NCBI RefSeq assembly: GCF_002099425.1
Contig: NW_018344160.1
Coordinates: forward strand, 868,001-932,000
DNA length: 64,000 nucleotides
Direction of reading: 5' to 3'
From: Phascolarctos cinereus
Taxonomy: Eukaryota > Chordata > Mammalia > Diprotodontia > Phascolarctidae
Shown: in pieces, positions 34,961-45,209 of the stretch
Layout: the number at the start of each line of letters is the position of its first letter
Position numbering within the stretch: position 1 is the stretch's first letter
Notes under the pieces: generated by a model
What the model saw: the letters and a program-made list of their open reading frames with translations, nothing else
The model's database searches: none
Told to the model about the DNA's origin: nothing
Translations under genes and position numbers: made by a program

Positions 34961-35224
34961 ACCATTATTTAATACAGTTTAAAGTAACTTATTACCCCTG
35001 GATCAGCCTTATGATTGATATATTCAACTAGAATCAAGACATAAATTCTGACTATTCAGATCTACTCACTAATCATATCCAAGATCATGATTCAGCAGCT
35101 GTTTCTGGGAAAAAATGTCAAAAATATTTATCTGGTCCTTTGTCTATCCTACCAGTTCATATACACCATGCCTTGCATGTCTCCTGCACTATGTTATCCT
35201 ATTCATGAAATGTTTCCATTGTCA
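34961..35224. other. No recognised feature
   Basis: Unique DNA, no gene or named repeat. Confidence 0.35.
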
Positions 35225-35380
35225 CAGAATCATAAATTTAGCCAGAAAGGATGTTAGAGTATAAGTTTAGGTGACTTGTACAAAGTCACAGAAATAATAA
35301 GCGGCAGAGCTGGATTTTGAATCTAGATCCCCTGGATTCTTGTGCAGCATTCTTTCTTTTCTATTATGCTACCTCCCAAT
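35225..35380 (-). mobile_element. MIR-type SINE, antisense
   Basis: 'CAGAATCATAAATTTAGCCA' at the outer end, then 'GGTGACTTGTACAAAGTCAC', 'AAGCGGCAGAGCTGGATTTT' and 'GAATCTAGATCCCCTGGATT' match an antisense MIR variant with its tRNA-like head at the right. Confidence 0.8.
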
Positions 35381-37139
35381 GCAGTCATTCAGAGGCTAAT
35401 GAGCTATATATCTCAAGACCAACTATACTGCTATGGACATTATCTTAATGGTATTCTCACCTACTCCTGCCATCTTGTTTAGCATGCCATATTAGTTAGG
35501 CTATCCTCCACTGTTGACAATATTGGGGATTTGCCAAACTGGAAAAATATATATTAGAGAGAAAGAAATTCTGAGCACTAACAAGCTTGTAGAAAATATG
35601 TATGGATCCATGAAGTATGGAAGACATACTACATGAGGGAACTTTTGTATGGGTAAAATATATGTATTGAATTTCTAAATTTTGTAGGATATTATTACTG
35701 CTACATCTTCAGGTTTTCCATTCTGGCATTGCTTTTCATAGACATGTTGAAACATTCCTAAAACTTTCATTAAACACTAGAAATGTTAAGTATAATCAAT
35801 GATTTTAAGTGTTTATTTAGGTCACCATTTTGAACCTTCGTCTAAACAACAATGGTTTTGTTAGAGTGAGGGTTATCCTCTCATGCTTTATAAATGGAAA
35901 CACACAGAAACTCATGTACTCAAGTGACAAAATTCTGTAAATTTTGACCTCATTCTATTTCAGGAAGTATTCATAACAATTACTTAGTGAATGTGACTTC
36001 TATGTTAATTGGACATTTTTTTTTTGCCAATGTGTTTCTTTGATCCATAATATATTTGATTATCACCTCAGTGGGCATAAGTTCTCAATGAAATTAGTTG
36101 ATCTGCTGGGTTATTTCTATTTACTTGATTTACTGAGTTATTTCTACTATTTTCAGCTTCCACTCAGATGTTACACTTGACGGAACTTACCAACATCTTT
36201 ATCAAAGCTAATTATAAAATTCTGAAATTGTTCATTCAATTTTCATTCTCCTTTCTCTTATTTTGTTTTGCCTTCACATTTCAAACCTTGATATGAGCAA
36301 CTTGACCTTACTTTATGATTAGTAGTCAAATTTTCATTTTCTCCCTTATAATTTCTGAAATCATACAAGTCTGAGGTCTATATCTCCTCAGTTCACTACA
36401 GTTTGTAATATTCAAATTAGTAGAGTCAACCGTCAGAGAATTACTACTTTAGGGAATGTCTCTCAGAGAAAGAATGTTGCCTTCAAACTCTAAGTAAGCT
36501 CATTCCAGAAACAAACATTTAACAAGGATTCCTAACTTAAATTCTATGAAGTTGGACAAGAAAAACACATTTTTATTTCAACATAATTTTTTTTGGTAAT
36601 ACTATGGTATTTATTTTATACATTTAAAAATGTCATTCTGAGAATATGTCAGTTGGCTTCATTAGCCTGCCAGAGAGATTTGTGACACAAAAAGTTTAAG
36701 AAATGCTGCTTAAAGGGAAATACATGACACTATGATGCTATGAACTTTTTAAATTACCATTCACTGAAGTTTCCTTGCATGATGATTATTTGAGAAATTA
36801 GAGTTTTATTCATCTGAACTGTACTGCAACCCATAGGCAACCAAAGCATTTATAAACAGAAGTTTTAATAGCCTGCCATTGCATCCCTTAAGAGCCTCAA
36901 GGTAGAGTCCGATCACTCCAAGTTTCCCCAAACCTCTTTACCAACTCAAAAACTATTAAAACATGTGGTAAGCTACTTCTGAATCAAATAGCTTTTGAAC
37001 TCCATGCCTTACCTTGAATGATTTCATCACTACAAATTCATCCTTCATTCATTTGTTCCTTATCATAACAGGCCCATCCCAAACTGATTTAGAACAGCTA
37101 AAATTGTAGGTGTAGCTATCCAGTAATCACAAATGGGTA
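35381..37139. other. Mostly unique AT-rich DNA
   Basis: No gene found. A short piece near 36650-36715 ('TTTGTGACACAAAAAGTTTA', 'AAGAAATGCTGCTTA') resembles the end of a hAT-type nonautonomous transposon, but it is too short to call. Confidence 0.4.
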
Positions 37140-37490
37140 GTGACATAAAATAATGATCAACAGCTACATGGGAACAAGAGAAGTCATCTAGTCCAGTGGT
37201 ATAAAACTCGAAGAGAAATGTGTCATTAATTTGCACATAAGTACCCCTGTAGTTCATATATTAACTTTAGTTTAAAATGTAATATTAGCTATCTTTTCTT
37301 GTATTTTTTATTTATTGCATTCAATATTTCTCAATTATATTTTAATCTTGATCAGTCCTACATTCAGCAATATTGTGGGCCAAACTAAGCCTTTGTGTTT
37401 GTCACTGTTCTGATCTAGTCTAATCCCCTCAATTTATCAGTAAAGAATTTGAGGCCTGAAGAGGTTCTGTCTGCTTTTTGAAGGTCACAT
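37140..37490 (-). mobile_element. MIR-type SINE variant, antisense, split by a hAT element
   Basis: The left part (37150-37193) ends 'AAGTCATCTAGTC'. The right part (37413-37490) continues 'ATCTAGTCTAATCCCCTCAA' and 'GAATTTGAGGCCTGAAGAGG'. Removing the DNA between them restores the known order of this MIR variant. Confidence 0.7.
37194..37412. mobile_element. hAT-type nonautonomous DNA transposon (MITE)
   Basis: A 219-bp element starts CAGTGGTATAAAACTC and has a near-matching inverted GTTTGTCACTG close to its other end. ATCTAGTC, 8 bp as expected for hAT transposons, flanks it at 37186-37193 and 37413-37420. The inner AT-rich part (TTTATTTATTGCATTCAATA) resembles a repeat I know from marsupials whose ends read (G/T)TTGACACC. 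It encodes no transposase. Confidence 0.75.
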
Positions 37491-39581
37491 TAAAAATTCT
37501 TAGATGACTTTGCCATCTAACCATCATCAAACTAATATCATACATGTCAGACCAAGTTTGAAAAATTCTTTCCAATTAAAAATTTTAAGTAAAATGAATG
37601 AATTTATAAAATTCTATCACCAACCAATTACTCTTTGCTGATGACTCTGAATGTCAACCTACTTAAATTGTCTTTAAGATGAGCTCTTATTTCTTCAATA
37701 AACAGGTTCTACACTAGCCTTTAATCAAGTTGGACAGAAAAAGTGATGAAGCTACAGATAATCTAATCAGACAAAATATTTTATATTTCATTTATTCCAT
37801 GATCACCCCATCATGCATGACACAAATGATTTATACCATAATTCTTTTACCCACACTATATCCTAGGACATCTATTAAAAGAGCAGATAATTCATGTCAT
37901 TGAAAATTATTTAGCAGGTACAATCTTGAAAAAGAGCCAACCCAGTTTTCCTTTAGCATTATTGTAATCACAGACTGCAGAAGCATTTTCCCCAGAAGCA
38001 TTTTCCCCAATCTACATTTTACTTACACCTTTCATTTCAAAATCCCAAATAGAACATCCTTAAAGTTCATGATTTATATATTTGTAGCCATAAATGCAGT
38101 TAAAAGCATGAGAAAACTGTTGAAGCTATACTGGAAGATATTGTTATATTAAGAGCTTCATTTTTAAGGCTGATTTCCTTTTCTTCCAAACAGCATGACC
38201 ACAGAGTTTAAATGCATTTTGCCCCTAGCCATGCCAACTTTTACATATCACTTCTGAATAAAAAGCATGTGTCTCTTGAGTGTGTGTGCATGTAGGAGTA
38301 GAGAAGCAGCCCTCAGTCTAATTACAGAATTTTTTTATCCTTTTTTCATAATAGGCAATTCCAGAAAATCTGAAACTCCCCAGAGAAATTAAATTTATTT
38401 GGTCTTATTTTACATAATTCTGCTCATGCAGTTTACAATTGTGCTAATATATCTGTTAAAATAAAGTTTGTCCACCCATTCATAAAAATAATAGGTCACA
38501 TTAAATATAGAAATCCCAGAATTTGCATTTCAGAGTAATGTAAATAAAGTAAAGTAAATAAAGATGCCTTTACTACTCTAAAAAAAATGGGCAAATGCAT
38601 TTTGTGATAATTACATACAACCAAATGTCTATTGTCCATCCCTCTTTCTACTACCTATATTAAATATGACCACACAATTTCTAAAATCCTTTTCAGTTCT
38701 AAATTCTGTGGGCCTTGATATATTTTCTATTTTTTCCCTAAAAAATATAAGAAAATATAAATTAATTAAAAGTGTCTTTACTTTTCTATGTTTCATATGG
38801 GATCGCTTATAAGGAAAATGGTAAATTCAGGATCTGCAAAACCTCCATTCACATAGTAAGTAACTGATTTCCTGTGCATTTCTTCAAATATTTATGCCAT
38901 TATAGCATATGAAGATAATATAGTATAAGATGTACAGAGATATGTATATTTTTGTGTGTATACAAACACTAATTATCTATCTTGATAATATCTTCCTGTA
39001 AAGCAAATATGTCACACTATTGTGAAATATTTTTTAATCTCAGATTTATTTTAAAGTAGCTTCAGAAGTGTTCATTTGAATTTGAGGATTGAGAAAATAC
39101 TGAAAGGATATGTACAGCTTAGGATAGAAAACTCTTTCCCTTTAAAAGAGCTCAATGTTTTTAGAAAAGCCTTTCTTTAATTCTGTACTAAAAAAGTAAT
39201 ACTAGCTGTTTTATGTACATTGTATCCATCCACTTTAACTCTGGTTACTCCTCAAACTTTTGAGAGAGTTCCAATAGTAGCATTTTTAGAAATAGCTTTC
39301 AACATGGTAATGGAATTATTAAAACCAAAAGACAAATCATTACTTTTTATGGATAATCCAGAAACTAAGCTCTCCCTTTGTGATTATAGTGTATCTCACT
39401 ACAATACCACTAAAAATTACACAGAAACAGTTCACACAGTAATTTTTTCCTCAGATCGCTGAGATGTGTTCGGATTTGATTTTGCATTCTCTAAAATGTT
39501 TATTTTTTTAGTATGCTTAAATCTTGAAGAATATTGTTGGTAAGGGTATTGACAAGCACTTTGATGACAGATTGTTATTTT
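37491..39581. other. AT-rich unique DNA, no gene seen
   Basis: About 2.1 kb with no named repeat. A small tandem repeat of AGAAGCATTTTCCCC occurs at about 37980-38010. The 80-codon frame at 39220-39462 has no recognisable domain. Confidence 0.45.
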
Positions 39582-39596
39582 AAAATACTCCTTACT
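39582..39596 (+). repeat. Target-site duplication, left copy (HAL1)
   Basis: AAAATACTCCTTACT, preceded by TT. This matches the TT|AAAA cleavage preference of the L1 endonuclease. The identical right copy is at 42713-42727. Confidence 0.93.
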
Positions 39597-40470
39597 AGGA
39601 TGGAGACAAGATGGCACAGTGAAAGCAGCAACTTGCTTGAGCTCTCCCCCAAACCCCTCCAAATACCAATAAAAATGGCACTAAAGAAATTCTAAAGCAG
39701 CAGAACCCACAAAAAGACAGAGTGAAACAAATTTCCAGCACAAGACAACCTGGATGAATGATCAGAAAGGTATATCTTTCTGCGCTGGGAGTGGAGCACA
39801 GAGAGGTGTGGACGCACAGGCCACATGGAAGCTGAAGCAGGCCTCAGAGGACTGAATCATGGGCAGCTGTGGTGGTTTTCAGAATTCTCAATCCATGAAT
39901 GCTAAAAACAACTTAGAAGGTCAGTGGGAAAAGTCTGTTTCTGTGGTGTTGAGAGAGGAAGGCAGGGTCACAGATCCAGTTCCCCAGGAGCCAAGAGAAT
40001 GGCCATGGGGTGGGCAGCTGCTTCCCAAGCTTCCGGCCCACAGACTAAGGGGGAATGGACTGGCTGATCAGAGGAGGATAGCAGGGATCTCTCTGCTGGT
40101 TCTGAGGCAGGAATCTCTTTCTTTCCCCATGCTTAGATCTGGGTCACAATACTGGATGGTGTTCCTGGGGTAAGGAGGAGCACTGAAACTATGGAGTTTG
40201 TAGTGGCTGTGGACAGGAAACCTTCCTTACAGTTCCAGGAAAGAAAGGAGTGCTTGTGGTCACTAACAGACCACAGCACAGGTCAGGAAAGGAGTAAACA
40301 CCTCACCACTTATCATACCACCTTGCAAGAACTGAAAATTTGCATCTCCCTAAAAATGTCTCTGAAAACAGCTATATAAACCCCTGAAGCTTGGAGTGGT
40401 ACATTTTCCACATTGGAAGCAGACTCTTACCTTAACAAAGAGTTTAAAACTCAAGTAATTGGCTGGGATC
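39597..40470 (+). promoter_or_regulatory. HAL1 5'UTR
   Basis: It shares order and wording with 45946-46840 and 60211-61055: GAGCTCTCCCCCAAACCCCT, then AATTCTAAAGCAGCAGAACC, TTTCCAGCACAAGACAACCT, and ending AACTCAAGTAATTGGCTGGG just before ORF1. It presumably held an internal promoter, but no promoter motif was identified. A 104-codon sense frame (39859-40173) lies in it. Confidence 0.75.
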
Positions 40471-41540
40471 ATGAGCAAACAGCACAAAAAAGAGTCAGAG
40501 TATATTATTTTACTTTGGTGAAAGAGAAGATCAAAATATACAACCAGAAAAAGACAGCAAAGTAGGAGCTCCTACATCCAAAGCCTCTAAGAAATATGTC
40601 AATCAGTCCAAGGCCTAGGAAGATCTCAAAAGGGATTTTGAGAAGCAAGTAAGAGAGGCAGAGAAAAAAACCAGGAAGAGAAATTAGAGTGATGCAAGAA
40701 AATCATGAAAAAACATGTGAACAGCTTGCTAAATACTGAAGAAAATAGCACCTTAAAAAATATCCTAACCAAATGGCAAAAGAGGTCCAAAAAGCCAATG
40801 AGGAGAAGAATGCCTTAAAAAGAAAAATTGGCCAAATACAAAAGGAGGTCCAAAAGCTTACTGAAGAAAATACTTCCTTAAATATTAGAATAGAGCAATT
40901 GCAGGCTAGTGACTTTATAAGAAATCAAGACACTGTAAAACAAATCTGCAATAATGAAAAAACAGAATAGAATGTGAAATATATCATTGGAAAAACAACT
41001 GACCTGGAAAATAGATCAGGAGAGAGAATTTAAAAATTATTGGACTATCTGAAAGCCATGATCAAAAAAAGAGCCTAGGAATCATGTTTCAAGAAATTGT
41101 CAAGGAAAACTGCCCTGATATAGTAGAACCAGAGGGCAAAATAGAAATTGAAAGGATCCACCGATATCCTCCTGAAAGAGATCCCCAAAGGAAAACTCTT
41201 AGGAATATTGTAGCCAAATTCCAGAGTTCCCAGGTCAAGGAGAAAATATTACAAGCTGCCAGAAAAAAAAAAAAAACAATTCAAGTACTGTGGAACACAA
41301 TCAGGATAACACAACATTTAGCGGCTTTTACATTAAAGGACCGCAGAGCATGGAATATTATATTCCAGAAGGCAAAGGAGATAGGATTACAACCAAAATC
41401 ACCTACCCAGCAAAACTGATATATCCTTCAGGGGAAAAAATGGTCATTCAGTGAAATAGAGGACTTTCAAGCATTCTTAATGAAAAGACCAGAGCTGAAT
41501 AGAAAATAGAACTTTCAAATATAAGACTTAAGAGGAACAT
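40471..41540 (+). pseudogene. HAL1 ORF1 (L1 ORF1-like RNA-binding protein), broken
   Basis: ATG at 40471 (MSKQHKKESE), matching MSKPYKKESD at 61056. The coiled-coil heptads read KEVQKANEEKNALKRKIGQI and KEVQKLTEENTSLNI (40773-40900). An RNA-recognition stretch follows near 41000-41240 (ENCPDIVEPEGKIEIERIHR), then the C-terminal domain VLWNTIRITQHLAAFTLKDR (41285-41345). The end resembles FLMKRPELNRK near 41480-41505. The frame changes several times and carries internal stops, so no whole protein can be made. ORF1 proteins bind LINE RNA as trimers. Confidence 0.8.
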
Positions 41541-41683
41541 GAAGAGGTAAACAGGAAAGAGAAATCAAAAGAGACTTATTAAGGTTGAATTGTTTACATT
41601 CCTGCATGGAAAGATGATATTTATAACTCATGAGACCTTTGTCAGTATTAGGGTAGTTGGAGGAAAAAATTATATGTATGTAT

Positions 41684-41710
41684 AGGTAGATAGATAGATA
41701 GAAAGATAGG

Positions 41711-41768
<58 letters not shown>

Positions 41769-41772
41769 GACA
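41684..41772. repeat. (GATA)n microsatellite in HAL1 3'UTR
   Basis: About 20 TAGA units with a few GGTA and AAAT interruptions. Confidence 0.97.
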
Positions 41773-42898
41773 GAGGGCACAGAGTGAGTTGAAGATTAAG
41801 GGGTCATGTCTGGAGAATAAAATTAAGGGAAGAGAGAGGATTATATTTGGAGAAGAAGAAAGGGAGAGGTAGAATGGGGTAAATTATCTCACAAAGAAAA
41901 AGCGGAAAAGAAAATGCTCTTACAATGAAGGGGAAATGGGGGAAGGTGAGAGGGAATGAGTGAATCTTATCCTCATAGGATTTGGCTTATGGAGGGAATA
42001 ATATGCACATTCAATTGGGTAAGGAAATCTGTCTTACCTATGGGAAATAGGGGGAAGGGACAAGAGAGCAGGGGGATGATAGAGAGGAAGGCAGATTGGG
42101 AAAGGGTATGATCAGAAGCAAATACTTCTGAGGAGGGACAGGGTCAAAAGAAAGAATAGAATAAATGGGAGGGCAGGATAGGATTAAGGGAAATAGAGTT
42201 AGTTTTTCACAACATGTCTATTATGGAAGTGTTTTGCATAACTGCGCATGTATAACCTATATTGATTTGCTTGCCTTTTCAATGAGGGTGGGTGGGGAGG
42301 GAGGAAGGGAGAAGATATGAAACCTAAAGTTTTAAAAACATATGTTTAAAAAAAATGTTTTCACATGCTAGTGGGAAATAAGAAATACAGGAAATGGAGT
42401 ACAGAAGTCTGTCCTGCCCTACAGTAAAATAGAAGATGAAGGGGATAAGAGAAGGGGTGAAGAGATAGAAGGTAGGGCAGACTAGGGGAAGGGATATTCA
42501 AAATGCGTGCCATCTTGGGGTGGGGGGAGGGGTGAGATGGGGTAAAAATTTGGAACTCCAAGTCTTGTGGAAACAAATATTGAAAACTGAAATTAAATAA
42601 ATTTATATTTAAAAAAAGAGTAACTAGAAAGTAAGAGCATCACTAAGTGAATATTGTTAAGACTTGTTAGTAAAAAAGGTGAAATAAAGAGAAGCCATTT
42701 TTATCTTGAAAAAAAATACTCCTTACTCACTTATCTGATAAAGATAAATATAGTGGCATGTGAAACAAAATACTATGCACAATGTCTGAAGTTGTGAAGC
42801 TCTCAGGAAAAAGGATTTCTTTACCTAAGCATAACTCTTCAGTACTCAAGAGGAGATGTCTCTTTCTGAAAAGAAAAATCATCAGTCTTGGGCTGTAC

Positions 42899-42945
42899 CG
42901 TATTGTCGTTGAGTTGTTTAGTCATATCCAGCTCTTCATGAACTG
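42899..42945 (-). mobile_element. RTE-type SINE tail, antisense remnant
   Basis: 'TTGTCGTTGAGTTGTTTAGT' followed by 'CATATCCAGCTCTTCATGAA' matches the antisense RTE/BovB-type tail of the SINE at 58545-58795. Only about 50 bp remains. Confidence 0.6.
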
Positions 42946-43879
42946 GGTATAACTGAGGCCAAACCAATAAAGCCAATTTGTAGAACCAAATAGGTGAATA
43001 ATCCAAGGAAAATGTCAGGTTTCATGTAGTGTCCTAAAAAAAATGATTAAATGAATGAAGACGTAAGTAAATGAATTTGTGAATAGATGAACAAATTAAT
43101 AAGTGAACTAATGAATATAAAATGAATAACTAATAAGTAAATGAATGATGAGAAAATTAATAGATAAAAAAGTTAAATTTTAGTAGGTTGTAATCATTTA
43201 ATACAGAAAGTATAAAACAAGTGATTTTGTGAGAAAAATTTTAATGTCTAATACAATTAATATCTTGTAATTAAGGAGCATGTAAAGAAGACTGCTTGTC
43301 ACCATAAAAAAGATTTAATTGTATTGAATAAACCTATTTCCATTCTCCTCCCTTGAGTTAGGAACTAAGATAATGGCTGATATTGATTGAAATACTAGGC
43401 TTATTTTCACTTTAGATACTTCTCAGATATGAACATAAGATAATGATAATGTAATCTAAGGTACAGAAATTAAAATTTAAAGGAAATGAGGAATTAATTT
43501 CATATGATTTATCATATATGAAGAATTGAATCAAATAAAGAAAATAAGCACAGTGTACTAGTCCTGGATGGCAAAGAAATGGGTTGTAAAAGAAGGTATC
43601 CAATAGGTCATTATTAGCTTCTTTGTAAAAATCTCATTCTAGCTCAAAGTATATACAACTGTCTACCTGATAAACTATCTTAATTTGAGTGAAATACTTG
43701 GTAGACATATTTATTTTCTTTATTATTAAGTGTTTTTTATTAATGTTATGTGCAAAAAATCTTTCCATTTCCAATTTACAACACTGAAAATAAAAAAATT
43801 GATGCTAAAATTATTCTGAACAACAAAAAAAGGTGAAATAAAATATCTATTCATTATTTCCTTGGTCTAAGGAGCATCC
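42946..43879. other. AT-rich unique DNA
   Basis: Many TGAATGAA/AATGAATAA-like strings near 43035-43150 give a weak AATG-rich periodicity. No gene is seen. Confidence 0.45.
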
Positions 43880-44010
43880 TTAGGTGAGGAAACTTCTTCT
43901 ACGCATTGAGTTCTCCACCTTTTATGAAGTCTTAGAAAGTTGTCTAGAGCTCTGAGAGGTTGAGGTCCACACAACCTGTGGGTGTCAGACATGGGACTTG
44001 ACATCCTACC
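43880..44010 (-). mobile_element. MIR-type SINE variant, antisense, degraded
   Basis: 'AAGTCTTAGAAAGTTGTCTA', 'GAGCTCTGAGAGGTTGAGGT' and 'GTGTCAGACATGGGACTTGA' follow the order of a marsupial MIR variant. The tRNA-like head is worn. Confidence 0.6.
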
Positions 44011-44758
44011 TTACCCTCAAAATATTGAAAATCAAAGCAACTACTGTGAACATAAAAGAGTAGTTTATCTCTCACAATGGGGGAAATAGTTCTGTGCTGT
44101 TCTTTATGAATAATGAATTATCCAAACTCTGGCTAAAGCATATCAGATATATCAAGTAAGTGAAAAAGTGTTGTTGCATCAGCAGTTAAAAAAGTGATGT
44201 TTTTATTCACATACGAGTACTGGTGAACACACATGTATAGATATAAAGAGACAACATCCTATAATGCAGAACATTATTAGCCTACATTAAAAGTCAGAAA
44301 AGACATAAGGTTTCCACTCCCATTAAGAGTGCAGGAAGGTATTTTGAGGCTCATCATTTCAAAGGCAAAAAAAAAAATTAAAAGAAAGTTACCTTGTAAT
44401 AGTAAGATGTAAATGTGATTTAAATAAAATCTTGCTCACATTTATCCAGCTTTGAAAGAAATTTGTTTTTTCTAGGGAACATACTATTAGAAATTGTAGA
44501 CAGTTGAATACGATTCTTCTGATGTGATGTAAATGAAAAAAAACACACACACAAATCCAACCTCTTGTGTTATTGTGTCAAGTGCCTGCCTATGTCTTTA
44601 GAATTCCTTATTTCTAATGTAATTTGTTGACAATAATTTGCAGTTGAAAACAACAAAAAGGAAAATCATGGCATCATTCTACCAACTGATGACCCCCAGA
44701 AAATTACTTTACCCTCCTAATTGTTTTGCTATTTACATTAGGTTTTTGGGATTTTTTA
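44011..44758. other. No recognised feature
   Basis: AT-rich unique DNA. A short CA run (44541-44553) is present. Confidence 0.4.
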
Positions 44759-44760
44759 AT

Positions 44761-44858
<98 letters not shown>

Positions 44859-44923
44859 GTATATGTATATATATATACATACGTATATATATTATATACA
44901 TATATATATAATATATACATACG

Positions 44924-44954
<31 letters not shown>

Positions 44955-45082
44955 GTATGTGTATATATATGTATATATATACATATATACATATATATGT
45001 ATATATATATACACACACATACATATATATACACACACATATATATATACACATACATACATATACACACATATATATATAC

Positions 45083-45117
<35 letters not shown>

Positions 45118-45140
45118 ATATATATATATATAATAATTAA
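44759..45140. repeat. Long (TA)n / TATG / (CA)n microsatellite
   Basis: About 380 bp of nearly pure alternating purine-pyrimidine DNA: (TA)n at 44768-44840, mixed TATG and TACA units, then (GT)n at about 45087-45113 and a final (TA)n. The long Tyr-Ile frames on both strands (up to 168 codons) are products of this array, not genes. Confidence 0.98.
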
Positions 45141-45209
45141 TTAGGCTAAGAATTTAATTTTACCCTTAGCAAATGCAGTGAGGTAGTGTTGTCATGAAGA
45201 CCACTGTAT

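Larger units (their letters stand above)
39597..42712 (+). mobile_element. Full-length HAL1 (half-L1) with target duplications and extra 3' end
   Basis: A 3.1-kb element: 5'UTR (39597-40470, opening with GGATGGAGACAAGATGGCAC), ORF1 (40471 to about 41540), a purine-rich 3'UTR with a GATA array, and the first poly(A) at 42611-42617. No ORF2 is present. HAL1 elements are known as ORF1-only L1 derivatives that depend on the L1 enzyme in trans. Beyond the first poly(A) lie 91 bp of other sequence ending in AATAAA (42683-42688) and a second poly(A) at 42709, then the right target duplication. That is the pattern of a 3' transduction. The perfect 15-bp duplication suggests it is younger than most LINEs nearby. 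Confidence 0.85.

Noticed and set aside
41684-41772. CRISPR-like regular repeat
   Set aside because: A simple (GATA)n microsatellite without spacers, in a eukaryotic LINE 3'UTR.
42340-42600. A second, earlier 3' transduction inside the HAL1 3'UTR, suggested by an internal A-rich stretch at about 42348-42357
   Set aside because: The two similar purine-rich halves are, as far as I recall, the normal 3'UTR of this LINE group, so only the segment after 42617 was treated as extra.
44638-45144. 168-codon Tyr-Ile frame and its antisense partners
   Set aside because: They are produced entirely by the (TA)n/(CA)n microsatellite and have no protein-like composition.
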